64,000 nt of DNA from Bacilli bacterium (GTDB lineage: Bacteria > Bacillota_I > Bacilli_A > RFN20 > CAG-826). A program made the position numbers and the translations under genes. The notes beneath the pieces were generated by a model that had not been told where the DNA came from, made no database searches, and saw nothing but the letters and a program-made list of their open reading frames with translations. Location of the stretch: positions 124,001 to 188,000 of the forward strand of contig JAFRPF010000016.1 in NCBI GenBank assembly GCA_017429285.1. Reading direction: 5' to 3'. Shown in pieces: positions 54,134-63,798 of the stretch; position 1 is the stretch's first letter, and each line of letters starts with the position of its first letter.

Positions 54134-56578
54134 TTATTCTCTACTTCTCGTATTATCAGCGAGGTTCCATCTTCTGATGGTTACCATCGATATCATATGG
54201 CTCGCCACGATGACCGCGAGAACGAATAGCATTCCGAAGACCACGACTTTCCAATCGAATATGAAAGGATAAACCTGAGCTTTAGAAGATGCTAAAAAGA
54301 ATAGTATTTTCGATAATCCGACACTAGTCGGTATAGCAAATAAGGAAGACAAAAGAAGCTGTAAGAAGCTTTCAATTGTCCAAATATTAGAAATATTTAT
54401 AATTCTAAATCCTATCGCTCTCATGACTGAGATTGGCCTTTGTTGTTCCATCAAAGCATTTTGAGACATGATGTTTAAGATGACAAAGCTCATGCCTAAA
54501 GCAAAGGCAATTAAAATGATGACGAAGACGTCAACCGACCTAAATACGGTATTAACATCCTTCTTTAAAGAGGCGGTAAAAACCGTTAAACATTTAGCGT
54601 CTTTTTCTGATAAAAAACTCAAAAATTCGGTTTCATTTTCTACATTCACTAAAAATGTCGTCGCATATTGAATTCCTAATTCTTGCATTTGCTTTCTCGA
54701 CATATATTGGATCATATGGAAATATTGTTCAGATACGCCTTTAACCTCTATGTCTTTATCATTAATTTTGATAGTTTCGCCCACTTTGACCTTCAATCTT
54801 TCAGCGTCATTTTTGGATAAAATGATACCTTTATCAGGAATCGCCATTTCTTTTTTACCTTTGCTATCAGGGATATAGACTAATGGTCCATCTGAAGAAT
54901 CGACACCTAATGTTTCTAGATAAAAATCATTTCCACCACTTGTTACTTTTAAGTAGGTAAAGTAGCCTTCTTCAACTTCTTTAACAGAAGGTTGCTTTTT
55001 AAGTTCATCAATTAAATTAGTTTGATCAACTTCCGTTAAATATACTTGAGCGTCATAACACCAACGGCGATTTAAGGTTTGACCGATAAGTTCATCTTTA
55101 GATGTATGGAAAAAACCAGTGACCATAATCATCGTAAAGGCCGCAAAAATGGAGAAGGTAGAAACCGCAAAACGACGCGGATTTTGAGCGATAGAGTTTG
55201 TTGATAATTTGATGTTCATCGGTGCCTTATCAATAAATTTATCGAGCCATTTTGGTAGTTTCTTACGTTTGCTTTCATTATTGAGCATCGCATCTTTTGG
55301 TGTGATCTTAAAGATCTTGGCTGTGGACCATAAGCATGATAATTGTCCAACAATAATTAAAGATAACGCAGATAATACACAAACCCATGGATTTAAGGTA
55401 AATGGGATAGTTGGGATACTATAGGCGGCTCTAAATATGCTTGTTAGATAAATATTTAAACCTACAGCTACGCCCATACCTAATATGGATGCAACGAAAG
55501 TCATTAGTAATGTAAAAGCGAAGAAAAGCTTTCGTATTTCTTTACCAGCAATACCAACTGACATCATAATTCCGATTTCTTTGGTCATTGATGTGATAAT
55601 TTGGTTTAAGAATAAACCGATAACCACCATTGTTACCAAATAGAAGAAAGCTGGTAAGAAAGTTGCTGCTACTCTTAATTGTTTCACAGCGTTACTCATA
55701 TAAACTTGATAGAGTTGTTCATTAGCTTTTTGAGCACTCTTAATCTCAACTTTTCCATTTAAGAAAGTTTTAAGATTATCCATCAATTTGTTCTGGTCAT
55801 ATTTTCTCACTGATTTAACCAATATTTGGTTAAAAACAAAACTGGAATATCTATTACCAACTTCGATTAATTTTTCGATATCGGGTAACTCTATACCGAG
55901 AGTTTCCTGAAGTTTTTCATATATTTCTTTAAATTCTGGATTATCGGTATATTCCTTTACCACTCTTGCTAAAACTTTATCGATTTCAACTTGGTCTAAA
56001 TAGATATAGCCAAAGTCACGTGAATCTGACCAGATATAATCTGTAGCACGCACAAACATTGCTTCTGGTGTTTCAATAATTTCCGATATATGAATAGGAA
56101 TATAAAAAGAAGCATAGCCAATTCTTAACGTATCACCAACATTAAAGCCATTATTTTCGGCGTATTTTCTAACGATAGAGACATTTATTTTATCGGGAGC
56201 TACTTCCCCACTTTTTAAGACATAACGCTTAAATACGTGGTCCATTTCTTTATCATAAGAAAATAATCTCGCGGTAATAGTACGATCATCACTTTTCTTA
56301 AGAAAACAGTCCATAGTTAAACGTGTATCATAAGCTTCTACACCTTCAACCACGCCTAAACCTTCAATAGAAGATCTTAATCCGACATTAGTGGTAATCA
56401 GGGCATCACAGGCCCCGTACTTATTCTTATAATCACGATATGTGGTCGATAAATTGGTCATGGAGCTTGTAAAAGCGACTAATAAGCCAACAGAAAGCAT
56501 GCTCACAAAGGCCATGGAGAAAAATAAGCCGATAAACCTTTTTAAAAATGGTTTAAATAGCGTCTTAAACATTACCAC
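54134..56578 (-). CDS. FtsX-like ABC transporter permease
   Basis: 814 residues. An N-terminal membrane helix, an extracellular domain (about 45-280), three helices (about 300-420), a further helix near 470, a second extracellular domain, and three C-terminal helices (about 685-805). This is the two-FtsX-domain (MacB/LolE-like) layout typical of Gram-positive exporters of peptides or lipids. It overlaps the ATPase gene by 7 nt, so the pair is one transporter. Substrate unknown. Confidence 0.87.
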   Translation of the reverse strand: MVMFKTLFKPFLKRFIGLFFSMAFVSMLSVGLLVAFTSSMTNLSTTYRDYKNKYGACDALITTNVGLRSSIEGLGVVEGVEAYDTRLTMDCFLKKSDDRTITARLFSYDKEMDHVFKRYVLKSGEVAPDKINVSIVRKYAENNGFNVGDTLRIGYASFYIPIHISEIIETPEAMFVRATDYIWSDSRDFGYIYLDQVEIDKVLARVVKEYTDNPEFKEIYEKLQETLGIELPDIEKLIEVGNRYSSFVFNQILVKSVRKYDQNKLMDNLKTFLNGKVEIKSAQKANEQLYQVYMSNAVKQLRVAATFLPAFFYLVTMVVIGLFLNQIITSMTKEIGIMMSVGIAGKEIRKLFFAFTLLMTFVASILGMGVAVGLNIYLTSIFRAAYSIPTIPFTLNPWVCVLSALSLIIVGQLSCLWSTAKIFKITPKDAMLNNESKRKKLPKWLDKFIDKAPMNIKLSTNSIAQNPRRFAVSTFSIFAAFTMIMVTGFFHTSKDELIGQTLNRRWCYDAQVYLTEVDQTNLIDELKKQPSVKEVEEGYFTYLKVTSGGNDFYLETLGVDSSDGPLVYIPDSKGKKEMAIPDKGIILSKNDAERLKVKVGETIKINDKDIEVKGVSEQYFHMIQYMSRKQMQELGIQYATTFLVNVENETEFLSFLSEKDAKCLTVFTASLKKDVNTVFRSVDVFVIILIAFALGMSFVILNIMSQNALMEQQRPISVMRAIGFRIINISNIWTIESFLQLLLSSLFAIPTSVGLSKILFFLASSKAQVYPFIFDWKVVVFGMLFVLAVIVASHMISMVTIRRWNLADNTRSRE

Positions 56579-57276
56579 TCAACCTCTTCTGCTTTAATAA
56601 CGTTCTTGTTAATAACATCGGAAACGACTTTCGCGTTTTTCATCGTGATAATACGATCCGCCATCTGAGCAATTTCTTTTGTGTGGGTCACTAAAACAAT
56701 TGTTTTACCCTGATTATGGATTCCTTCTAATAACTTCAAGACGGCTTTACCAGAAGCGTCATCTAAAGCGCCAGTTGGTTCGTCACATAAAAGAATATCG
56801 GAATCTTTATTTAAGGCACGCGCAATCGCCACACGCTGCTGTTGTCCACCTGATAATTGTCTGGGGAATTTATCTTTTTTATCTAATAAGCCAACTTCTC
56901 TTAGAAGTTTAAGTGCTCTTTTCTTATCACTTCCAGGAGTTAAAGTGACATTTTGAAAGACAGTGATGTCATTTAATAAATTGAAGAATTGATAAACAAA
57001 TCCCACTTCTTTTCGACGATACATTGTTAACTCACGGTCATTAAATTTGACGATGTCGTTACCATTTACTAGTATTTCGCCAGAATCGACTTTATCCATG
57101 CCACCAATCATATTAAGTAAGGTAGATTTACCACTACCAGAGCCACCTAAAATGACTAAAAATTCATGTTCATAAACTTTAATGGAAACATCTTTTAAGG
57201 CGTAAGTCGTGGCTTCGCCTTCACCATAAACCTTATTAAGATTTTTAGCTTCAATAACTACTCTTTTTTCTTCCAT
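56572..57276 (-). CDS. ABC transporter ATP-binding protein (MacB/LolD type)
   Basis: 234 residues with Walker A LGGSGSGKSTLLN, Q-loop YQFFNLLNDITV, signature LSGGQQQRVAIARAL, Walker B ILLCDEPTGALD and the switch His in VTHTKEIA. The GALD sequence after Walker B is typical of the MacB/LolD subfamily. Two bases after the yrzB stop. Confidence 0.94.
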   Translation of the reverse strand: MEEKRVVIEAKNLNKVYGEGEATTYALKDVSIKVYEHEFLVILGGSGSGKSTLLNMIGGMDKVDSGEILVNGNDIVKFNDRELTMYRRKEVGFVYQFFNLLNDITVFQNVTLTPGSDKKRALKLLREVGLLDKKDKFPRQLSGGQQQRVAIARALNKDSDILLCDEPTGALDDASGKAVLKLLEGIHNQGKTIVLVTHTKEIAQMADRIITMKNAKVVSDVINKNVIKAEEVEW

Positions 57277-57278
57277 AA

Positions 57279-57545
57279 TTATTTCTTCATCTCTTGAATT
57301 TTTGGATCTTCTTGATAAGCATTAAAGACTTCTTCAACTTCCGCATATTCATCCGGATCTTCGATTTCGATTAATTCTTTCTTATCGGTATAACGCATGA
57401 CATAAATTTCATCTTCCGCTTCCTTATCAAAGAAGAAAACGTAAGAAGTTTTTCTTTCTTCGTTATCGTAAGTGAATAAAACTTCCATGAGATGTTCTTT
57501 TCCTTCATTATCGATAACAGTAATTGTTTTGTCTAAATCCACCAT
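57279..57545 (-). CDS. yrzB: DUF1292 family protein YrzB
   Basis: An acidic 88-residue protein of unknown function with the family core VIDNEGKEHLMEVLFTYDNEERKTSYVFFF and an acidic tail. The order alaS-ruvX-yrzB matches Bacillus (alaS-yrrK-yrzB) and supports the name. Confidence 0.88.
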   Translation of the reverse strand: MVDLDKTITVIDNEGKEHLMEVLFTYDNEERKTSYVFFFDKEAEDEIYVMRYTDKKELIEIEDPDEYAEVEEVFNAYQEDPKIQEMKK

Positions 57546-57547
57546 AA

Positions 57548-57973
57548 TTAATTTCCTTTCATTCTAATATATGTATCTAAGATGATGCAGGCCGCAATAC
57601 GGTCAACACTCTCTTTTCTTTTTTTGTGATTAAGGCCTTGTTCTGAAATACTTCTATTCGCGCTAACAGAAGATAATCTTTCATCTACTAAATTAATAAT
57701 TAAATGAGGATTTTCTTTTAATAAATCATCTTTAAAACGGATGACATTATTGGCCATTTCACTCATTTCTCCACTTAAGTGGAGAGGTAATCCGATAGCG
57801 ATTTCTTTAATCATCATTTCTTCGACTAATTTAAGGACATGTTTTCTAGCGACAATATATTGATTTTTATCAAATCTAAAGGTTTCGATGCCGTGAACAA
57901 ATCCAAAAGGATCGCTATAAGCAATACCTAACGTTGTGGTTCCTAAATCTAAACCTAAAACCCTATCTAGCAT
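57548..57973 (-). CDS. ruvX: Holliday-junction resolvase-like protein RuvX (YqgF)
   Basis: An RNase H-fold nuclease involved in pre-16S rRNA 5'-end processing. GLDLGTTTLGIAYSDP, IGLPLHLSGEMSEMA, LVDERLSSVSANR and RIAACIILDTYI are the family motifs with the acidic residues. 141 residues. It starts in a TAATG overlap with alaS. Confidence 0.93.
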   Translation of the reverse strand: MLDRVLGLDLGTTTLGIAYSDPFGFVHGIETFRFDKNQYIVARKHVLKLVEEMMIKEIAIGLPLHLSGEMSEMANNVIRFKDDLLKENPHLIINLVDERLSSVSANRSISEQGLNHKKRKESVDRIAACIILDTYIRMKGN

Positions 57974-60579
57974 TATTTGATAAGTCCTTTAAGTAAATTA
58001 AGTGCTTCATTAACTTTAGAGGAATCTTTACCAGCACCAGAGGCCATATCAGGCCTGCCGCCACCGCTTCCACCTAAAGCGTTAGTTACTTGTTTAACGA
58101 TGTTGCCGGCTAAATAGCCTTTTTCATTTGCTTTCTTACTTGCCGCGCATATCACTGGTAAATTACCATTTTCTTCACCGATTAAAACTATTAGATAGTT
58201 TTCATGAGTTTTCTTTAAATTATCGGATAAGGATAATAAGGAATCACGCTTATTACCTTTTAAATAAGCATATAAATAACTAATTCCATTTAGTTCATTA
58301 AATGAATTCTTTAAAGATTCGCTAGATAAATAAGCGATTTTATCGGATAAAGATTCATTCATCTTCTTCATTTCTTCTTTTTCTTTTAATAAAGTAGAAA
58401 CTCTATTTGGAACATCATTAAAGCTAGCGACACCCACTTGATCTCTCACTCTACCTAAAAGATTTTCTCTTCTTTTAATTAATTCGTAAGCTCCATAAGA
58501 AGTTCTCGCTTGAATTCTACGAATTCCCGCACCGGTACTTTCTTCAAATTCGATGACAAAGATACCGATATCTTGCGAATTACTAACATGGGTTCCACCG
58601 CAGAACTCTTTACTGACCTCACCAAAACAAACCACTCTGACGACGTCACCATATTTTTCATCAAATAAGGCTTTCGCACCAATTTTCTTAGCTTCTTCAA
58701 TTGGTAAAACTTGTGTGGTACATGGAATTCCTTCAGCGATCCATTCATTAACTTTCTTTTCGACTTCTGCTAATTCTTCAGGAGTCACTTTTTGATAATG
58801 ATTGAAGTCAAAATGGGAATATTCATCATTAACATATGAACCTTGTTGAGCGATATGGTCACCTAAAACCTCAGTTAAAGCTTGTTGTAACAAGTGAACC
58901 GAAGAGTGATTTCTCATAATCTTTTGACGACGTAATTCATCCACTTTTAAGAGAAATTTATCACCAACTTTAATATTTCCATATAATCCTTCGATGTGAT
59001 GGAGATGTTGTTTATTAGGAGCTTTGATCACATTTGTGACTTTAAAGGCTGATTCACTATTTTTAATAGTGCCAGTATCGGCCACTTGACCACCACTTTC
59101 TGCATAGAAGTTAGTTTCTTTAAAAATCACATCGCCTTCATCACTTATTTCCTCTACTCTCACACCATTTTTAAATAAGGCAATAACTTCACTTTCAAGA
59201 GGCTTAATACCATATGTAAATAGACTTGGTTCATTAAATTCCAATAAGTCTTTAGATTGCTTATTCATGCTTTGTAAATCGCCTCTTGCGTTTCTAGCTC
59301 TTTCTTTTTGTTCTTTCATAAGAGCTTCAAAACCCGCTAAATCGACTTTGACATGATTTTCTTCACATATTTCCATGGTTAATTCTTTTGGAAAACCAAA
59401 GGTATCGTAAAGTAAGAACATATCTTTACCATCTAATGTATCTTTACCTTTGATGGACTTTAATAGCATCGCTTCACCATTTTCTAAAGTTTTTAAGAAT
59501 TTTTCTTCTTCCGCTTTAATCATCTTAGAAATGAATTCTTTCTTACCTTGTAAATAGGGGTAATATGATTTCATAATTTCAGAGACTATATCAACAAGTT
59601 GATATAAGAAAGGATGATTGATGCCTAATACCTTGCCATAACGCTCCGCTCTTCTTAATAAACGACGTAAGACATAACCACGTCCTTCATTAGAGAACAT
59701 CTCCCCATCTGCTAAAGCAAATGTAATAGCTCTAATATGATCAGCAATCACTCTAAACGCTAAAGTATTCTCTTGATATTTATGATTAGAATATTCTTGG
59801 ACTTTTTCAATAATTGGCCAGAATAAATCGGTTTCAAAATTAGTTTCTGTGCCTTGAATAATACAACAGAATCTTTCTAATCCCGCTCCGGTATCGATAT
59901 TTTTACTTGGAAGTTCCTTATATTCTTCTCTTTTTACACCGGTAACAGAGTTAAACTGTGAGAAAACAATATTCCATATTTCGATATAACGGTCGTTTTC
60001 TTCGTCATCGATTAATAAAGATAAGCCTTTACCTTCGGGATCATATTTTTCTCCTCTATCAAAGAAGATTTCAGTATCTGGACCACATGGACCTTCACCA
60101 ATTTCCCAGAAGTTATCATCTTTTGGCACTAAATGGTCTTCGCTTATTCCAGCCTCCATCCAGCATTTCTTGGTTTCTAGGTCTTCTGTATAGTATGTGA
60201 TATATAGTTTTTCCTTTGGAAAACCAAACCATTTTTCATCGGTTAATAATTCTTTGGCCCAGGGGATAACTTCTTTACGGAAATAATCACCAATAGAGAA
60301 ATTACCAAGCATTTCAAAGAATGTGTGGTGTCTAGCGGTATGTCCAACATTTTCAATATCGTTAGTTCTAATTGATTTTTGGGCGTTAGTGATCCTTCTT
60401 GATGGAGGAATTTCACTACCATCAAAATATTTCTTTAAAGCGGCGACGCCAGCGTTAATCCATAAAAGAGTTGGATCGTTCTTAGGAATCAAAGAACTAC
60501 CTGGTTCAACATGGTGACCTTTACTTTTAAAGAAATCTAACCACATTTGTCTAATTTCGCCTGAAGTCATCTTTTTCAT
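57973..60579 (-). CDS. alaS: Alanyl-tRNA synthetase
   Basis: Class II synthetase with the full set of domains: catalytic core (FFKSKGHHVEPGSSLIPKNDPTLLWINAG; AGLERFCCIIQG), tRNA-recognition helices, the editing domain with HSSVHLLQQALTEVLG and the zinc-type VSKEFCGGTHVSNSQDIG, and the C-Ala domain (GGSGGGRPDMASGAGKD). 868 residues. GGAGGC precedes the ATG. Expression is controlled by the T-box upstream. Confidence 0.97.
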   Translation of the reverse strand: MKKMTSGEIRQMWLDFFKSKGHHVEPGSSLIPKNDPTLLWINAGVAALKKYFDGSEIPPSRRITNAQKSIRTNDIENVGHTARHHTFFEMLGNFSIGDYFRKEVIPWAKELLTDEKWFGFPKEKLYITYYTEDLETKKCWMEAGISEDHLVPKDDNFWEIGEGPCGPDTEIFFDRGEKYDPEGKGLSLLIDDEENDRYIEIWNIVFSQFNSVTGVKREEYKELPSKNIDTGAGLERFCCIIQGTETNFETDLFWPIIEKVQEYSNHKYQENTLAFRVIADHIRAITFALADGEMFSNEGRGYVLRRLLRRAERYGKVLGINHPFLYQLVDIVSEIMKSYYPYLQGKKEFISKMIKAEEEKFLKTLENGEAMLLKSIKGKDTLDGKDMFLLYDTFGFPKELTMEICEENHVKVDLAGFEALMKEQKERARNARGDLQSMNKQSKDLLEFNEPSLFTYGIKPLESEVIALFKNGVRVEEISDEGDVIFKETNFYAESGGQVADTGTIKNSESAFKVTNVIKAPNKQHLHHIEGLYGNIKVGDKFLLKVDELRRQKIMRNHSSVHLLQQALTEVLGDHIAQQGSYVNDEYSHFDFNHYQKVTPEELAEVEKKVNEWIAEGIPCTTQVLPIEEAKKIGAKALFDEKYGDVVRVVCFGEVSKEFCGGTHVSNSQDIGIFVIEFEESTGAGIRRIQARTSYGAYELIKRRENLLGRVRDQVGVASFNDVPNRVSTLLKEKEEMKKMNESLSDKIAYLSSESLKNSFNELNGISYLYAYLKGNKRDSLLSLSDNLKKTHENYLIVLIGEENGNLPVICAASKKANEKGYLAGNIVKQVTNALGGSGGGRPDMASGAGKDSSKVNEALNLLKGLIK

Positions 60580-60599
60580 ATTTTTGCCTCCGAATATAA

Positions 60600-60806
60600 T
60601 AAAAGTTCCTTTTTAAGGAACGATAATTTTACCGCGGTACCATCCTTATTCATTCATTATTATGAATGCACTTATTTATAACTTTACGCAGTTAACGGCG
60701 GGGATTAGCCGCATTCTTGAGAAGTGGCCCACTTATCTATCCTTATAACCTTTTCACCACTAGTTATTCGCTCTTAAAGGAATTAATAAGCTTCTTTTCT
60801 TGCTTA
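60600..60806 (-). ncRNA. T-box riboswitch of alaS
   Basis: On the minus strand: a Stem I region with a GGTG (GNTG) element, a 7-bp Stem III-like hairpin (CATTCAT/ATGAATG), then the T-box core AAGGATGGTACCGCGG (TGGTACC pairs with the tRNA acceptor end) and the terminator GTTCCTT/AAGGAAC followed by TTTT (60601-60621). Uncharged tRNA-Ala should favour the antiterminator and read-through into alaS. I did not fix the specifier codon. Confidence 0.92.
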
Positions 60807-60807
60807 A

Positions 60808-60838
60808 CGAAAAATAAATTATCACAAATTAGCGATAA
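60808..60838 (-). terminator. Terminator of rarA-dtd-mnmA
   Basis: On the minus strand TTATCGC/GTGATAA with a 6-base loop, then TTTATTTTT. It separates mnmA from the alaS T-box. Confidence 0.75.
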
Positions 60839-60870
60839 ATACTACTTTTATATATAAAAAAACTATTTTA

Positions 60871-62001
60871 TTAATCAGTTTGCTTATTTTTGTAATAGGT
60901 GTGATCAATTAATCCACCACCTAAACATATATCGCCGTTATATAAAACTGCCGCTTGACCTGGTGTGACAGCTTTATATGGCTCATCATATATTAATTCA
61001 ATCTCATCTTCATTTATAAAATGAATGGTGACACCTTTATCTTCTTGACGATATCTAAATTTAGCGAATAGATGTTGTCCTTCTTTTGGTTTATCAGTGA
61101 TAAAGTTTAAAACTTTAACGGTACATCTATCACTTAATAAATAATCATTTTCTTCTCCAGAAGCAACATAAAGGATGTTTTTCTTTATATCTTTTTTAGC
61201 GATAAACCAACCTTTTGCGACTTCTCCAGAGATTCCTCCGATGCCAAGTCCTTTTCTTTGACCGATGGTATAATACATCGCCCCATCGTGTTTTCCGATG
61301 ACTCGACCGGTATTTATATCAACAATATTTCCCTTTTGTGCGGGGATGTAATTCTTTAAGAATTCTTTAAAATTTCTTTCTCCGATAAAACAGACACCAG
61401 TGCTATCTTTTTTATCCATAACTGAAGATAAATTAAGTTCATGAGCCAGTCTTCTCACTTCTGGTTTATCAATATCTCCTAAAGGAAATAAGCAAGAAGA
61501 AACTTGTTCTTGTGATATTTGCGACAAGAAATAGGTTTGATCTTTGTTTTTATCAAATGATTTTAATAAATAAGTTTTCCCGTCTTTATCCATTCTTTTG
61601 GCGTAATGCCCCATGGCGATATAATCAAATCCTTTGCTTTTCGCAAATTTTAAAAAAGCATCAAATTTAATATATTTATTGCAGAAAATATCAGGGTTAG
61701 GAGTTCTACCTGATTCATACTCTCTTATTAAATAAGAGAAAACATCATCCCAGTACTCTTTCACAAAATCGATTCTTAATAATTCAATGCCGAGCTTTTT
61801 AGCCACTAAAACGGCATCATCATAATCTTTTTCTTGTGGACATTGGGAATTATTAATGGTGGGATTACCTAAATAATCGCCATTCGCCAAAGCATCCCAG
61901 TTACGCATAAAACAAGCGGAAACATCATAGCCTTGTTTCTTTAATAAATAGGCAGCAACCGCACTATCAACTCCACCTGATAAACCGATTAAAACTTTCA
62001 T
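60871..62001 (-). CDS. mnmA: tRNA-specific 2-thiouridylase MnmA
   Basis: Makes s2U34 in tRNA-Lys, -Glu and -Gln. PP-loop GLSGGVDSAVAAYLL, catalytic Cys pair in NPDIFCNKYIKF and DSTGVCFIGER, then the C-terminal domains. 376 residues. It starts in a TAATG overlap with dtd. Confidence 0.96.
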   Translation of the reverse strand: MKVLIGLSGGVDSAVAAYLLKKQGYDVSACFMRNWDALANGDYLGNPTINNSQCPQEKDYDDAVLVAKKLGIELLRIDFVKEYWDDVFSYLIREYESGRTPNPDIFCNKYIKFDAFLKFAKSKGFDYIAMGHYAKRMDKDGKTYLLKSFDKNKDQTYFLSQISQEQVSSCLFPLGDIDKPEVRRLAHELNLSSVMDKKDSTGVCFIGERNFKEFLKNYIPAQKGNIVDINTGRVIGKHDGAMYYTIGQRKGLGIGGISGEVAKGWFIAKKDIKKNILYVASGEENDYLLSDRCTVKVLNFITDKPKEGQHLFAKFRYRQEDKGVTIHFINEDEIELIYDEPYKAVTPGQAAVLYNGDICLGGGLIDHTYYKNKQTD

Positions 62002-62453
62002 TAATTAAAAAGCTCCTTGCTATCAAGTAGTAGGGTAAATGGTCCGTCGTTAATACTCTCCACTTTCATATCTGCACCAAAGACGCCTGTTGAGACTTTT
62101 CCATGCTTTAATTCAAGTTGTTCGTTGAAATAATCATATAAAGGTTCAGCCTCACCTGGTCTTAAAGCATCCACGAAGGATGGTCTTCTTCCTTTAGCGG
62201 CGTTCGCGTATAAAGTAAATTGACTCACCGAAAGAATGGAGCCGCTCACTTCTTGTAAAGAAATATTGATCTGTCCGTGTTCATCTGGGAAAACTCTTAA
62301 AGAGAGAATCTTATCGACCATCTTATCAACTATTTCTTTATCATCTCCATCGGTAAAACCGACGAGCAAAAGATAACCACGGTTAATTGAGCCAACAACC
62401 TTTTGGTTAATCTCCACTTTTGCACTTAAAACAGTTGTTAAAACGACACGCAT
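62001..62453 (-). CDS. dtd: D-aminoacyl-tRNA deacylase
   Basis: Removes D-amino acids from mischarged tRNAs. Family motifs: the SILSVSQFTLYAN segment (SQxT) and the C-terminal TGVFGADMKVESINDGPFTLLLDS with the GP dipeptide. I start at ATG 62453 (MRVVLTTVLSA), giving 150 residues, in a TAATG overlap with rarA; an upstream in-frame start would lie inside rarA. Confidence 0.95.
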   Translation of the reverse strand: MRVVLTTVLSAKVEINQKVVGSINRGYLLLVGFTDGDDKEIVDKMVDKILSLRVFPDEHGQINISLQEVSGSILSVSQFTLYANAAKGRRPSFVDALRPGEAEPLYDYFNEQLELKHGKVSTGVFGADMKVESINDGPFTLLLDSKELFN

Positions 62454-63688
62454 TATTTCTTCACCTTTTCCCAATATTCTTTGAGGGCTTGCTCAAATTT
62501 ATTGTCCTGATAAATATAATATTTAGCATCCTTAATATCATCAGGTAGATATTGCTGTCTTACCCAGTGATGAGAATAGTCATGTGGGTATTTATAATTT
62601 TGCCCCTTAACATTAGCATCTTCTCCATCATAATGAGTATTTTGTAAAGAGCGAGGAACATTAATTCCTTTACCTTGATGGATGTCACTAATGGCGGTAT
62701 CAATAGCGATAACACCGGAATTAGATTTCGGAGCTGTCGCAATTAAAATTGCGGCATTAGATAAAGGAAGTCTAGCTTCTGGCATTCCTAATTGAAGAGC
62801 ACTATCAACAGCGGCTTTGACAATTGGAATGATGTTTGGATAAGCCATACCGACATCTTCGCTAGCGGAACATAATAATCTTCGACAAGCGGCGATTAAA
62901 TCTCCAGCTTCAAGCATCTTCGCTAAATAAAAGACAGCAGCATCTGGATCACTACCTCTTAATGATTTCATTAAAGCGGACAAATTATCGAAGTGTTTAT
63001 CTTCACTTCTATCATAGGAAATATTGGCTTTATCGATTAAAGAATCCACCATCTTTTTGGTGATTTTCTTGCTTTTGGTTAAGGAATTAGCGAGAAATTC
63101 TAAATTATTTAAAGCTTTTCTCATATCGCCATTACAAGAGATTGCTAATAAAGATAAAGCTTCTTTTTCTAAAGAAACGTCAAGCTTTTTCGCCGCTCTT
63201 AAAAGTCCTTTTTCGACTTCGCTATTTTTGATGGCTTTAAATTCAAAAACAGTACATCTACTTAATAAAGCTGGGTAGATATAAAAGTAAGGATTTTCAG
63301 TTGTGGAAGCAATAAGTGTGATATCCCCGTTTTCCACAAATTCTAAAAGAGATTGTTGTTGTTTCTTGTTTAAATATTGAATTTCATCTAGATATAAAAG
63401 AATGCCATTAGTGTTAAATAGGCCGTTCACTTCAGCGATGATTTTTTTAATATCATCGGTGGAAGCGGTTGTGCCGTTAAGTTTATATAGCGACATATTG
63501 GCTTTTTTAGCGATGATATTAGCCATTGTCGTCTTACCAGTTCCGGGAGGACCATAAAAAATCATATTGGAGATGTGTCCAGAATCGATAAATTTACGGA
63601 ATGTTGTTCCCTTATCTAAAAGATGGTTTTGCCCCACCATCTCTTCTAATAATTCTGGTCTAATTTCATCGGCTAATGGTTTTTGCAT
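62453..63688 (-). CDS. rarA: Replication-associated recombination protein A (RarA/MgsA)
   Basis: A clamp-loader-like AAA+ ATPase acting at stalled forks. It opens PLADEIRPELLEEMVGQNHLL and has Walker A FYGPPGTGKTTMANII, Walker B LYLDEIQYL, sensor ASTTENPYF and the C-terminal tetramerisation domain (ALQLGMPEARLPLSNAAILIATAPKSN; YKYPHDYSHHWVRQQYLPD). 411 residues. No Shine-Dalgarno sequence; the promoter ends 6 bases before the ATG. Confidence 0.96.
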   Translation of the reverse strand: MQKPLADEIRPELLEEMVGQNHLLDKGTTFRKFIDSGHISNMIFYGPPGTGKTTMANIIAKKANMSLYKLNGTTASTDDIKKIIAEVNGLFNTNGILLYLDEIQYLNKKQQQSLLEFVENGDITLIASTTENPYFYIYPALLSRCTVFEFKAIKNSEVEKGLLRAAKKLDVSLEKEALSLLAISCNGDMRKALNNLEFLANSLTKSKKITKKMVDSLIDKANISYDRSEDKHFDNLSALMKSLRGSDPDAAVFYLAKMLEAGDLIAACRRLLCSASEDVGMAYPNIIPIVKAAVDSALQLGMPEARLPLSNAAILIATAPKSNSGVIAIDTAISDIHQGKGINVPRSLQNTHYDGEDANVKGQNYKYPHDYSHHWVRQQYLPDDIKDAKYYIYQDNKFEQALKEYWEKVKK

Positions 63689-63694
63689 GCAATA

Positions 63695-63723
63695 ATAATA
63701 TCGATATTCTTTTCATTAATCAA
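63695..63723 (-). promoter_or_regulatory. Promoter of rarA next to the start codon
   Basis: On the minus strand TTGATT, a 17-base spacer and TATTAT, with 6 bases between the -10 box and the ATG at 63688. This is the clearest leaderless arrangement in the window, because both boxes and the spacer are canonical. Confidence 0.78.
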
Positions 63724-63754
63724 GATTAATGCAATTGATATAAGACTTATTAGA

Positions 63755-63784
63755 TAAAATAAGACCCCATGTTTCCATGAGGTC
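63755..63784 (-). terminator. Terminator of the pyrimidine nucleoside phosphorylase gene
   Basis: On the minus strand a 9-bp stem GACCTCATG/CATGGGGTC (one G-U pair) with a GAAA loop, then TTATTTTAT. Confidence 0.88.
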
Positions 63785-63798
63785 AATTGAGTTAATAA

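Noticed and set aside
60840-60865. A further TAGTT...TAGTA pair after mnmA
   Set aside because: The two units are 21 bases apart, not 11 or 22, so I did not count it as a seventh array, although a one-base deletion could explain it.
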